From an uncultured Chitinophaga sp. (GTDB lineage: Bacteria > Bacteroidota > Bacteroidia > Cytophagales > Cyclobacteriaceae), in assembly GCA_902168205.1 (NCBI GenBank), contig CABHOK010000002.1, forward strand, positions 248,001-312,000: a stretch of DNA of 64,000 bases, written 5' to 3'. Under the pieces are notes generated by a model. It was not told the origin of the DNA, did not search any database, and saw only the letters and a program-made list of their open reading frames with translations. A program made the position numbers and the translations under genes. Shown piece by piece: positions 34,266-42,235 of this stretch. The stretch's first letter is position 1. Each line of letters opens with the position of its first letter.

Positions 34266-34952
34266 ATGATCATTTTTATCAACGACATTCCAGTCAGAAT
34301 TCTGAAATCCACTGAAACGCCCGACACAGGTCGTATTAACCATACGGTGGATGCTGCCATAACTCCGGTAACACAAGCCAGTCTGATTCATCATGTGTGG
34401 ATCAAAAATGTAGGCACTGCCGAGATAGATACCATTTTGGGCTTTCTCGACTCTAAAGTTCCTACCGGGGTACTGTCGATTTTGCTTTCAGTGACCGATT
34501 ATCTTCTGATCCGAAATCACCTGCGCAGCAAGTTTAAAGTTATAAAGGCTGCCGGTGGTGTTATCCGTAAGAAAGACAAGTTCCTGATGATTTACCGGAT
34601 GAAGAAGTGGGATCTGCCGAAAGGCAAGAAGGAAAAAGGCGAACGCTATAAAGAAACGGCTGTACGCGAAGTGCAGGAGGAATGTAACATTTCCGTACGA
34701 CTGGGAAGAAAAGTATGCACTACGTGGCATACCTATACCATGAATAAAAATGCCATGATGAAAAAGACCCGCTGGTATATCATGGACCTGATAGACGACT
34801 CACGCATGCGCCCCGCAGTGGAGGAGGATATAGAAGAAGTTCGCTGGATGAACCGGAAGGAAGTATACCATGCACTGGAGCACTCCTATAAATCCATCAG
34901 CTACGTTATCGAACGGTATTACGAAAAAACAGAATTGAAATCGGCACGGTAG
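34266..34952 (+). CDS. NUDIX hydrolase with N-terminal extension
   Basis: 228 residues from the ATG at 34266 (MIIFINDIPV). The first roughly 90 residues are a separate small domain I do not recognise. Then a NUDIX domain begins at about 92 (KAAGGVIRKKDKFLMIYRMKKWDLPKGK), with the NUDIX box GKKEKGERYKETAVREVQEEC carrying the REVQEE metal-binding glutamates. The C-terminal strand and helix (EEVRWMNRKEVYHAL) complete the fold. It probably cleaves a nucleoside diphosphate-linked metabolite; the box alone does not tell the substrate. This two-part arrangement is common in Bacteroidota near pyrE/coaD. It ends 16 bp before a strong bidirectional terminator. Confidence 0.9.
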   Translation: MIIFINDIPVRILKSTETPDTGRINHTVDAAITPVTQASLIHHVWIKNVGTAEIDTILGFLDSKVPTGVLSILLSVTDYLLIRNHLRSKFKVIKAAGGVIRKKDKFLMIYRMKKWDLPKGKKEKGERYKETAVREVQEECNISVRLGRKVCTTWHTYTMNKNAMMKKTRWYIMDLIDDSRMRPAVEEDIEEVRWMNRKEVYHALEHSYKSISYVIERYYEKTELKSAR

Positions 34953-34968
34953 AAATTACTATAGCTAT

Positions 34969-35010
34969 AAAATAAAAAATCCAGGGCATTCACTCTGGAT
35001 TTTTTATTTT
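34969..35010. terminator. Bidirectional intrinsic terminator
   Basis: Perfect 16-bp inverted repeat AAAATAAAAAATCCAG / CTGGATTTTTTATTTT with a 10-nt loop. The AT part of the stem supplies the T-run in both directions. It lies between the NUDIX (34952) and coaD (35029) stops. Confidence 0.92.
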
Positions 35011-35028
35011 ATGGGATGTATATACCTG

Positions 35029-35487
35029 CTAAAGTTTATAGGGGAGGAATTGCGAAACATCTCCGCCATACTTATGTACTTCGCGTACGATAGAAGAGCT
35101 GATCCATGCGAGTTGAGGCGTGGTGATCAGAAATACAGATTCCAGGTCTTCGTATAGCTTACGGTTTACCTGCGATATACTGTTCTCGTATTCAAAGTCG
35201 GTGGTGTTGCGTAAACCGCGCAGCAGAAACTGAGCGCCTTGCTTGCGGGCATAGGTAGCCGTCAGTTCCGAGTACGTGATCACTTTTATAGCCGGGTATT
35301 TTTCAAAGGTCTGCTCGATGTAGCCGATCATTTTCTCGATCGGGAAGTAGCGATTGCTCTTCGCAGGATTGTGCCCGATGGCAACAATGATCTCGTCAAA
35401 CACCTGCAGTCCGCGCAATACTATATCTTCATGCCCTTTTGTAAATGGATCAAACGAGCCGGGAAAGAGTGCAATACGTTTACTCAT
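35029..35487 (-). CDS. coaD: Phosphopantetheine adenylyltransferase
   Basis: Penultimate step of coenzyme A synthesis: joins 4'-phosphopantetheine and AMP from ATP. 152 residues, standard length. The nucleotidyltransferase motif is ALFPGSFDPFTKGHEDIV (TxGH variant of HxGH). The substrate pocket includes LLRGLRNTTDFEYE, and WISSSIVREVHKYGG is the ISSxxxR motif. It starts 4 bp after the stop of the DUF3822 gene, forming a tight pair that is common in Bacteroidota. Confidence 0.97.
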   Translation of the reverse strand: MSKRIALFPGSFDPFTKGHEDIVLRGLQVFDEIIVAIGHNPAKSNRYFPIEKMIGYIEQTFEKYPAIKVITYSELTATYARKQGAQFLLRGLRNTTDFEYENSISQVNRKLYEDLESVFLITTPQLAWISSSIVREVHKYGGDVSQFLPYKL

Positions 35488-35491
35488 GGTT

Positions 35492-36379
35492 TTACTCCAT
35501 CAGGTAGATGCTGTATAAATCGAAGAAGTGGTGGTCCTGCAATTCGTCAAACCCATAGCTGAAGGCCAGGTTGGCAGGTCTGTTACCAAAGATCACATTG
35601 TTTATATACTTATATAGTTCGTGGTAGTGAGGCGAGTTCTTGCCTATATATCCCCACAACACAACCTGGCTGGTTTGCTGGTTCATGTTGAGCGACTTCA
35701 TCACCAGCATGATATACTTTACGTAATCTGAAAATTCCTTAATAGCAAACTGGTTGTAGTAAATGAGCTTGCCATCTCTGCAGGAGAGAATGTGCAGCTT
35801 GAACCGGTCTACATATATATATAGCGGGTTATCTTCGCGCAGCATGGAAGCCTGAAGGGTACCTTCGATCAATGCTGCCGACTGATGGGTAAATACCGGT
35901 TTGTTATTCGGATATAAACCATCCAGCCAGTTCTTCAGGTCTTTGTTAACAGCAAAAACCGTTACGGCCTGCGTGGTAGGATTTACCGTAGAAAGGAAAT
36001 CTTCTTTCTGCGGATCTACGTGCGCATTGAACTTCAGGTAATCGGCCATCGCTTCTTCTGCGAAGAGTGCCTGGGGTACCTGTACAAATTTCTGACTCTT
36101 GAGTGATATACTGATTTTCTTCCAGAAGCCTGCCTTCAGCAAAGCATGCGAATCGAAAAGCTGGTCGAGCAGATATAGTAATTCCTGGTGCGAAGCCAGG
36201 TTCGGAAGAACAAAATCTTCCAGCAAAAGTACCCGGTTTTCCTGCGGATCGATCACACACAACTGAAAATCACGTGTGCCAAGATGAATTAACAAGTGGT
36301 ATTGATGAATAAACTCTTCATCGAAACGTTCATCCCGTACTTTCTTGATGAGCTTATAGTTGAGCGTGGTTGTTTGCAA
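35492..36379 (-). CDS. DUF3822 family protein
   Basis: 295 residues, full family length. The only in-frame start at the expected place is a TTG at 36379 (reading MQTTTLNYKLIKKVRDERF). The sequence alternates strands and helices with few charged catalytic motifs: LLIHLGTRDFQLCVIDPQENRVLLLEDF near the N-terminus and YIYVDRFKLHILSCRDGKLIYYNQF in the middle. These look like the paired beta sheets of the actin/Hsp70 (ASKHA) fold that I recall being assigned to this family by structure. Function unknown. It is next to coaD in many Bacteroidota genomes, so a link with CoA metabolism or rRNA methylation genes is only positional. Confidence 0.85.
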   Translation of the reverse strand: MQTTTLNYKLIKKVRDERFDEEFIHQYHLLIHLGTRDFQLCVIDPQENRVLLLEDFVLPNLASHQELLYLLDQLFDSHALLKAGFWKKISISLKSQKFVQVPQALFAEEAMADYLKFNAHVDPQKEDFLSTVNPTTQAVTVFAVNKDLKNWLDGLYPNNKPVFTHQSAALIEGTLQASMLREDNPLYIYVDRFKLHILSCRDGKLIYYNQFAIKEFSDYVKYIMLVMKSLNMNQQTSQVVLWGYIGKNSPHYHELYKYINNVIFGNRPANLAFSYGFDELQDHHFFDLYSIYLME

Positions 36380-36514
36380 AGTATATACTGTTTTCCGCTT
36401 GTAAGTTAGACCAAGGGCGAACCACCTTTTATAAAAAAACTAAAAGTTCCGGGTTCTCTGCAATAATAAAGATTTTAGCGGGTAAATCACAAAACAGATT
36501 GTACAGAACACCTA

Positions 36515-36979
36515 TTAAAGCCTGTAAAATCCATTAAGCGTGCGGATGTCGTTCGCATCGCGAATCAATCGGAATATACCATGTACCTGCTCTTGTGGCA
36601 TGGAAAGTATTTCACGTATCGTAAAGAATGCGGCTCCCTGTATGATGGGCAGCTCCGGATCTTTACCCGTCTGCAATTCTCCGGAAAGTCGGGAGGCTTC
36701 GAAAAATAATTCGATAGAATGCAGCGGGGCATTTATATACTCACAACCGAAAATGAACTTGCCCGGCTTAATAATGAGACCGGTTTCCTCCTGGAACTCA
36801 CGCTTGAGCGATTCTTCGAGTGATTCGCCAAACTCGACACCTCCTCCCGGCGGAGCCCAGAAATCGCTTTCATTCAAGGACTTGTGGTTTACCATTAACA
36901 ATTTATCGGTGTGCCAGCATAACCCGCAAACTCTTATTCTGACACGGTTTCCATAAACTCTGGCGATTTCTGCGTCCAT
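36515..36979 (-). CDS. NUDIX hydrolase
   Basis: 154 residues, a single NUDIX domain starting almost at the N-terminus (RVRIRVCGLCWHTDKLLMVNHK). The box is GGGVEFGESLEESLKREFQEETGL, with the REFQEE glutamates in place. The sequence after the box (IIKPGKFIFGCEYINAPLHSIELFFEA) resembles the ADP-ribose/nucleoside diphosphate class, but the substrate cannot be set. It is a lone gene. The 135-bp gap to DUF3822 holds no signal I recognise. It is transcribed divergently from the DUF1573 gene. Confidence 0.9.
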   Translation of the reverse strand: MDAEIARVYGNRVRIRVCGLCWHTDKLLMVNHKSLNESDFWAPPGGGVEFGESLEESLKREFQEETGLIIKPGKFIFGCEYINAPLHSIELFFEASRLSGELQTGKDPELPIIQGAAFFTIREILSMPQEQVHGIFRLIRDANDIRTLNGFYRL

Positions 36980-37078
36980 TCCGGTTACATGTTTAGTTAA
37001 TTCGCATATTCAAATAAAGTCACACAAGGCATGTCAGAAATTTCGCTTTTTCTGGCAAAATTGTTGATTCGAAGTGTT

Positions 37079-37086
37079 TAAATTTG
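37079..37086 (+). promoter_or_regulatory. -7 promoter element of the DUF1573 gene
   Basis: TAAATTTG, a full match to TAnnTTTG, 15 nt before the ATG; a short 5' untranslated region follows. Confidence 0.55.
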
Positions 37087-37101
37087 TAAAAAAACTAAGA
37101 T

Positions 37102-37512
37102 ATGAAGAAGTACTTGTTATTAGTGGTTGTGCTGGGTTTGGCCGTTGGTGCTTTTGCCCAGTCTGCAAAAGTTAACGGACCGGTTATAGCATTCGAGAAG
37201 AAGTCACATGATTTCGGTCAGATCGTTCAGGGCGATAAAGTAGAGCAGGTTTTCAAATTCACGAATACCGGAACTGAGCCTTTGATCATTACCAACGTAC
37301 AGGTAACATGCGGTTGTACTACGCCAAAAGGATGGCCACGTGATCCGATTCAACCAGGAGGTAAAGGCGAAATTACAATAGCTTTCAACAGCGCAGGTAA
37401 AATCGGCCGTCAGGATAAAGTCGTTACGATCGTTTCAAACGCAGCAAACGCTGATGAAGCGAAGATATCTTTCACTACGCAGGTAGTTGAAAAGAAAGAG
37501 CAGCCTCAATAA
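37102..37512 (+). CDS. DUF1573 secreted protein
   Basis: 136 residues. Signal peptide at 1-20 (MKKYLLLVVVLGLAVGAFAQ, cleavage after FAQ). The mature part is one immunoglobulin-like DUF1573 domain: FEKKSHDFGQIVQGDKVEQVFKFTNTGTEPLIITNVQVTCGCTTP, with the family's CGCTTP turn, then a second strand set ending KISFTTQVV. Such proteins are very abundant in Bacteroidota and sit in the periplasm or on the surface; the role is unknown. It has its own promoter and a terminator directly after it, so it is a single-gene unit. Codon use is regular, as in well expressed genes. Confidence 0.92.
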   Translation: MKKYLLLVVVLGLAVGAFAQSAKVNGPVIAFEKKSHDFGQIVQGDKVEQVFKFTNTGTEPLIITNVQVTCGCTTPKGWPRDPIQPGGKGEITIAFNSAGKIGRQDKVVTIVSNAANADEAKISFTTQVVEKKEQPQ

Positions 37513-37535
37513 GCTTTCTCTGAAAAAAAATTAAG

Positions 37536-37567
37536 ATAAAGGTCTCGCGAGAGACCTTTATTTTTTT
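37536..37567. terminator. Bidirectional intrinsic terminator
   Basis: Stem ATAAAGGTCTC / GAGACCTTTAT with loop GCGA, then seven T. It serves the DUF1573 gene and, on the minus strand, overlaps the stop of the DUF423 gene at 37558. Confidence 0.9.
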
Positions 37568-37932
37568 GCTACACCGAGTAATAAAAATACCCACCCGAGT
37601 ATCAGAAATACGCCTCCGATCGGTGTAACAAGTCCTACAGCGCCGAGCTTTACAAAGCAAAGTAAATATAGGCTTCCGCAGAAAAGCACGGTGCCGATCA
37701 GCAGGAACAGCGAAGCATATTCCAGTTTCTTATCGAAGATAAATTTCTGCAGAATACCTACGGCCAGTAATGCCAGTGTGTGATAGAACTGATATCGCGT
37801 AGCCAGTTCAAATACTTCTAGTTTACCAGCTTGTATCAGCGTTGGTTTTAAGGCATGGGCACCAAACGCCCCGATGGATACAGCAAGTGCTCCCAAAACC
37901 GAAGCTGTAATTAAAGTTGTTCGTTGATTCAT
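37558..37932 (-). CDS. DUF423 small membrane protein
   Basis: 124 residues, four membrane helices: about 5-25, 45-65, 70-90 and 95-118. Conserved features of the family are the N-terminal GALAVSIGAFGAHALKP and the FELATRYQFYHTLALLAVG segment with a buried His. Relatives (YwdK/YgdD) are inner-membrane proteins of unknown function. It ends within the terminator shared with DUF1573. A 36-bp gap separates it from yggS in the same direction, so the two may be cotranscribed. Confidence 0.9.
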   Translation of the reverse strand: MNQRTTLITASVLGALAVSIGAFGAHALKPTLIQAGKLEVFELATRYQFYHTLALLAVGILQKFIFDKKLEYASLFLLIGTVLFCGSLYLLCFVKLGAVGLVTPIGGVFLILGWVFLLLGVAKK

Positions 37933-37968
37933 GAAACTATACGTAATGAAATTCCTATACTATATATA

Positions 37969-38643
37969 CTATTGATCGTACTTCCTGTCGCCAAATATAG
38001 CCGTGCCTACGCGTATCATCGTGCTGCCTTCTTCAAGGGCAATGCGGTAATCGCTGCTCATGCCCATGGACAGGTGACGCATCATTACATTCGGTGGGAG
38101 TGATGATGCCTTGAGTCGCTCATATAGTCCGCGCAACCCGCGAAACTCCCTGCGTATCTGCTCCAGGTCTTCGGTAAACGTAGCCATGCCCATCAATCCT
38201 GCTATATGAATGTTGGTGAGTTTTTGCAATTCAGCAGAAGCCAGCAAGTCGGTTACTTCGTCTTCTGAAAAACCGAACTTCGTTTCCTCTTCAGCAATGT
38301 GCAGTTGTAAAAGACAGGCAATGGTGCGGTCTGCTTTTACGGCTTGCTTGTTTACCTCTTCCAGAAGTTTGAAACTGTCAATAGAATGTATCAGGTGAAC
38401 AAACGGTGCGATGTACTTTACTTTGTTGCTCTGTAAATGACCGATCAGGTGCCATTGAATGTCTTTGGGTAAGGCTTCATATTTAGGCACAAGCTCCTGC
38501 ACTTTGTTTTCACCGAATACACGTTGTCCGGCATCGTACGCTTCCTGGATGGCCTCCGCAGGTTTTGTTTTACTTACTGCAATCAACTGACAATCAGGAG
38601 GCAAATTCTGAAGAAAGAACTGAAGGTTATTTTTTATACTCAT
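37969..38643 (-). CDS. yggS: YggS-family PLP homeostasis protein
   Basis: Cytoplasmic pyridoxal-phosphate-binding protein that keeps B6 vitamers balanced; no enzyme activity is known. 224 residues from the ATG at 38643 (MSIKNNLQFFLQNLPPDCQLIAVSKTKP). A longer frame runs upstream to 38838 but would overlap the divergent GH3 promoter and has no family similarity. The PLP Lys is in LIAVSKTKP, followed by FGENKVQELVPKYEALPKDIQWHLIGHLQSNKVKYI. The phosphate site is in LSMGMSSDYRIALEEGSTMIRVGTAIFG. It is divergent from the GH3 gene. Confidence 0.95.
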   Translation of the reverse strand: MSIKNNLQFFLQNLPPDCQLIAVSKTKPAEAIQEAYDAGQRVFGENKVQELVPKYEALPKDIQWHLIGHLQSNKVKYIAPFVHLIHSIDSFKLLEEVNKQAVKADRTIACLLQLHIAEEETKFGFSEDEVTDLLASAELQKLTNIHIAGLMGMATFTEDLEQIRREFRGLRGLYERLKASSLPPNVMMRHLSMGMSSDYRIALEEGSTMIRVGTAIFGDRKYDQ

Positions 38644-38699
38644 GGGCACTGCTAAAGTGTATGGGCTTTGTTCGTATAATGATCGTTTGTTACATCGGC

Positions 38700-38731
38700 T
38701 TTGTGAATGGTTTAATTCATTCCTATTTTTG
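38700..38731 (+). promoter_or_regulatory. Promoter of the GH3-lysE unit
   Basis: TTTG at 38700-38703, 20 nt, then TATTTTTG at 38724-38731. Both elements fit the Bacteroidota consensus. The GH3 ATG follows 31 nt later. Confidence 0.7.
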
Positions 38732-38762
38732 CCTTTTAATCCACCAAAGCTAACGCAAAAAT

Positions 38763-40319
38763 ATGGCGATCCTCGGAACGTTGCTGAAAAAAGGAATTCG
38801 AATTCGTGAGATGCTGGAGCAGGAGTATACCTCGCCATACGATCTTCAGAAGAAAGAATTGAAGGAGCTCCTGATCACGGCCAGTCAGACCGAGTTTGGC
38901 AAGTACTATAATTTTTCGGACATCCTGCACGGCTTCCGCAAAGGCGATAAGGAATTTTACAAGCGTTACAAGAGTCATGTGCCCATCCACAACTATAACA
39001 AAATATATAGTGACTGGTGGAAGCTCGCGTTAAAAGGTATAAAGAATGTATGCTGGCCGGGCCGCGTAAAATACTTTGCGTTAAGCTCCGGAACTTCAGA
39101 AGCATCCTCCAAATATATACCTGTTACCAAGGACATGACGCAGGCTATTCGCAAGACGAGTGTGCGCCAGATCCTGACACTTTCCAAATACGACCTCGAT
39201 CCGGAAATCTTTGAAGCAGGTATATTAATGCTCGGTGGAAGCACGCACCTGAACAGAAAAGGAAGTGTATTTGAAGGAGACTTAAGCGGTATACAGGCCG
39301 CCCGTCTGCCATTCTGGTTTCAGCATTTTTATAAACCCGGAAAGAAGATTGCCCGCTCACGTAACTGGGACGCCAAGCTCGATGAGATGGCACGCAAGGC
39401 AACTGAATGGGACATCGGTATAATAGTGGGTGTACCTGCCTGGATACAGATATTGATGGAGAAGGTTATCAAGTATCATCGTGTAAATACAATACATGAT
39501 GTATGGCCGAACCTTCGTGTATATGTACACGGTGGTGTATCGTTCGATCCATACCGTAAAGGTTTTGAAAAATTACTGGCGCGTCCTATTTTTTACATTG
39601 AGACATACCTGGCATCGGAAGGCTTCATTGCGTTTCAGGCGTATCCGAATAAACGCTCGATGCGTCTTGTGCTGAACAATGGTATATTCTATGAGTTCGT
39701 ACCGTTTGAAGCCAGGAACTTTGATGCAAACGGAGAGATACACCCGGATGCAGAAACGTTGATGATCGATGAAGTGGAGGAAGGTAAAGAGTATGCTATA
39801 TTACTTTCTACCTGCTCGGGTGCATGGCGTTACCTGATTGGTGACGTGATCAAATTTACTTCGCTTGAAGACATGGAGATCGTGATCACCGGCCGTACCA
39901 AACACTTCCTGAGTTTATGTGGTGAGCACCTTTCGGTGGATAACATGAACAAAGCGATTGAACTTGTAGCTAACGACTTTAATATTAACATTCCTGAATT
40001 TACCGTAGCCGGTATACCATACGATTCACTTTTTGCACACCACTGGTTTATCGGTACCGATGATAAGGTGGATCCGAAGGCGCTGAAAGAAAAGATCGAC
40101 CTGCATTTAAAAGAGTTGAACGATGACTATGCTGTAGAACGCAGTGCCGCACTGAAAGAAGTGCTGGTAGATGTACTGCCGATAAAAACATTCTATGGCT
40201 GGATGGAATCAAAGGGCAAGGTAGGAGGGCAAAATAAATTTCCACGTGTTATGAAGAATGCACAGCTGGATGATTGGAAAACTTTCCTGCAAAATCACAC
40301 GAATGGAAATCGTTCTTAA
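38763..40319 (+). CDS. GH3-family acyl-adenylate ligase-like protein
   Basis: 518 residues, the full length of the GH3 family, which is best known from plants, where it joins jasmonate or auxin to amino acids through an acyl-adenylate. Visible segments are the N-terminal LITASQTEFGKYY, then YFALSSGTSEASSKYIPVT (ATP-binding SSGTS motif), YIETYLASEGFIAFQAYP (the second ATP motif) and YLIGDVIKFTSLEDMEIVITGRTKHFLSLCGEHLS. Bacterial members are widespread in Bacteroidota, but their substrates are unknown to me. It has a consensus promoter. The next gene begins inside its 3' end. Confidence 0.9.
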   Translation: MAILGTLLKKGIRIREMLEQEYTSPYDLQKKELKELLITASQTEFGKYYNFSDILHGFRKGDKEFYKRYKSHVPIHNYNKIYSDWWKLALKGIKNVCWPGRVKYFALSSGTSEASSKYIPVTKDMTQAIRKTSVRQILTLSKYDLDPEIFEAGILMLGGSTHLNRKGSVFEGDLSGIQAARLPFWFQHFYKPGKKIARSRNWDAKLDEMARKATEWDIGIIVGVPAWIQILMEKVIKYHRVNTIHDVWPNLRVYVHGGVSFDPYRKGFEKLLARPIFYIETYLASEGFIAFQAYPNKRSMRLVLNNGIFYEFVPFEARNFDANGEIHPDAETLMIDEVEEGKEYAILLSTCSGAWRYLIGDVIKFTSLEDMEIVITGRTKHFLSLCGEHLSVDNMNKAIELVANDFNINIPEFTVAGIPYDSLFAHHWFIGTDDKVDPKALKEKIDLHLKELNDDYAVERSAALKEVLVDVLPIKTFYGWMESKGKVGGQNKFPRVMKNAQLDDWKTFLQNHTNGNRS

Positions 40320-40932
40320 CGGAATCTTATCCGGCATTGTACTCGCATTTTTGATCGGGCCGGTATTCTTCACCATTATTCAAACCAGCATTGAACGCGG
40401 TTTTGTAAGCGGTGTATTTGTCGCTATTGGTGTATCGTTCAGCGATGCACTTTATATATTCGTTTCGTATCTCGGTCTTGTCCAGTTCATGGAGACTGAA
40501 AATTTCAGACACTACCTTGCATACGGTGGTGGTATAGTATTACTCTTGTTCGGACTATATTACTTATTGATCAAGAGTAAAAAACTGGCGCACTACGATC
40601 CAAAAAAAATAGAAGCCCGCAGCTGGCTGCGACTGGCAGCAAAAGGATTTATCATCAACGGACTTAGTCCCATGGTACTCTTCTTCTGGATTGCCACGGT
40701 AGGTGTAGCCACTACACAGCTGAATTACAACACCAACCACGAAGCATTTGTATTCTTCGCTTCCATTGTAGGCACCGTATTCATCACCGACCTGATCAAA
40801 GCAAAACTAGCCGACAAACTACGCCTGCTCATGACCCCCGTGGTAATCCGCATCATGAATATAGTGTTAGGCATCGTGTTGGTGATCTTCGCCGGAAGAC
40901 TGATTCTTTTTCCTGATAACATTCCACATTGA
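40303..40932 (+). CDS. LysE-family amino acid exporter
   Basis: 209 residues from the ATG at 40303 (MEIVLNGILSGIVLAFLIGPVFFTIIQTS), 17 bp inside the end of the GH3 gene; the longer frame is in the GH3 coding region only. About six membrane helices. The N-terminal GPVFFTIIQTSIERGFVSG and FIINGLSPMVLFFWIA match the LysE/RhtB pattern. Members export amino acids or small amides. The overlap with GH3 makes cotranslation likely. One reading is that it exports an amino acid conjugate made by GH3 or its amino acid substrate, but this is speculation. Confidence 0.88.
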   Translation: MEIVLNGILSGIVLAFLIGPVFFTIIQTSIERGFVSGVFVAIGVSFSDALYIFVSYLGLVQFMETENFRHYLAYGGGIVLLLFGLYYLLIKSKKLAHYDPKKIEARSWLRLAAKGFIINGLSPMVLFFWIATVGVATTQLNYNTNHEAFVFFASIVGTVFITDLIKAKLADKLRLLMTPVVIRIMNIVLGIVLVIFAGRLILFPDNIPH

Positions 40933-41191
40933 GAGCAGGGCTGCTGGCTTCAAGCTGCTGGCTGCTGGAGGATTTCGTTTAGGCCAGGATTACGGCATGA
41001 AGATGATAGCGCGAAAATAGCTGCGAGCTTCGAGCTGCGAGAAATACAAAAGGCTACAGGTGGCTGGCTGCTGGAGGATTTCGTCTATAGATACTATATC
41101 TTATATAAACTATAGCTATAGCAATCGCCTTAGTTACGCAAACGCTGCTATACCCAAAACAAACTGGCAGCTAGAGGCTAGCTGCTCTTTC
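40933..41191. repeat. Family A word-repeat cluster between convergent genes
   Basis: Contains an exact 22-nt direct repeat at 40957-40978 and 41063-41084 (core GGCTGCTGGAGGATTTCG), the words TAGCTGCGAGCTTCGAGCTG, and a palindrome GCAGCTAG-AGG-CTAGCTGC at 41167-41185. It fills the whole space from the LysE stop to the BatA stop. There is no reading frame of interest. Confidence 0.75.
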
Positions 41192-42235
41192 TCAGTCTTG
41201 CAGGACGTTGGTAATAAAAGTAGACTTCAGCAAGAGCCAAAGCAGGAAAAGCCCCATCGCCCACTGCAGGTATATAACGTAATAGTCGGAGGTGTCTTTG
41301 AAGCGGGTTTCTTTGATTTCGGCTTTTTCGTACTTGTTGATGCGGGCAAATACTTGTTCAAGGGCTTGATTGTCGGTGGCGCGGAAGAATTGTCCGCCAC
41401 CTATATCGGCCATCTTGCGCATGGTGGTTTCGTCAATGGTATTCTCAATCATCTGCGGACGGCCAAAGAAATCTTTGCCATACGGAACCATACCTTCTTT
41501 ACCCACAACGATAGTATATATCTTGATGCCGTATGCACTGGCGAGTTCAGCCGCGGTGATCGGGTCAATGTTACCCGATGTATTCTCGCCATCACTCAAC
41601 AGTATACATACTTTTGATTTTGTTTCGGATTCGCTCATGCGATTGGTAACAACAGCCATGGCGCTTCCTATAGCAGTACCTTTTGCTTCAATCATTTCGA
41701 ATGATATATCATCGAGGTAGGAGCGAAGCAGCTCATAGTCGGTTGTGAGTGGTGATAATGAAAAAGCATCTCCGGCAAATACAACGAGTCCGATCCGATC
41801 CTGCACGCGACCGTTAATAAAATTACGCGCCACTTCTTTTGCGGCTTCAAGACGATTGGGAGTAAAGTCTTCAATCATCATTGACTGCGATATATCCAGC
41901 GCAATCATGATATCGATACCCTCTGTCCACTGCTCTACTTTTTCATTTGTTTTTTGTGGTCGCGCAAGTCCCATTAATATCAGGGCGAGCACCAGCATCA
42001 ACAAAATCTCCGGCAGTAACCTTATCAGATTGATAGGCGATACATGAAGATCTTTCTGTGTGATGGCAATCGGTAACTTCTGGTTAAATCTATACCGCAG
42101 TAGCCACCGTACGATAAACAAAATCGGCACAGCAATGATGAGGTATAAAAATAGCGGGTGTTCCCAGGTAAACGAGCGCAGTGTAGAAGGTGTAAACCAA
42201 TCCAGCGAGTACCAGGCTGTAAGATCCTTATCCAT
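41192..42235 (-). CDS. batA: BatA-like von Willebrand factor A protein
   Basis: 347 residues. Two helices at about 27-45 and 60-78 precede a VWA domain (about 95-285) with an intact MIDAS: DISQS (ALDISQSMMIEDF), a Thr in LTTDYELL and the Asp of LLSDGENTSG. One helix follows at about 320-340. BatA belongs to the Bacteroides aerotolerance type of operons that accompany MoxR ATPases, thought to assemble or protect envelope proteins. It is the last gene of a three-gene unit with 8-bp and 4-bp overlaps. BatB, BatC and MoxR are not here. Confidence 0.9.
   Translation of the reverse strand: MDKDLTAWYSLDWFTPSTLRSFTWEHPLFLYLIIAVPILFIVRWLLRYRFNQKLPIAITQKDLHVSPINLIRLLPEILLMLVLALILMGLARPQKTNEKVEQWTEGIDIMIALDISQSMMIEDFTPNRLEAAKEVARNFINGRVQDRIGLVVFAGDAFSLSPLTTDYELLRSYLDDISFEMIEAKGTAIGSAMAVVTNRMSESETKSKVCILLSDGENTSGNIDPITAAELASAYGIKIYTIVVGKEGMVPYGKDFFGRPQMIENTIDETTMRKMADIGGGQFFRATDNQALEQVFARINKYEKAEIKETRFKDTSDYYVIYLQWAMGLFLLWLLLKSTFITNVLQD

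Noticed and set aside
38643-38838. Upstream extension of the YggS frame (65 extra residues)
   Set aside because: It would cross the divergent GH3 promoter and start codon and has no similarity to the family; the ATG at 38643 gives the normal N-terminus.
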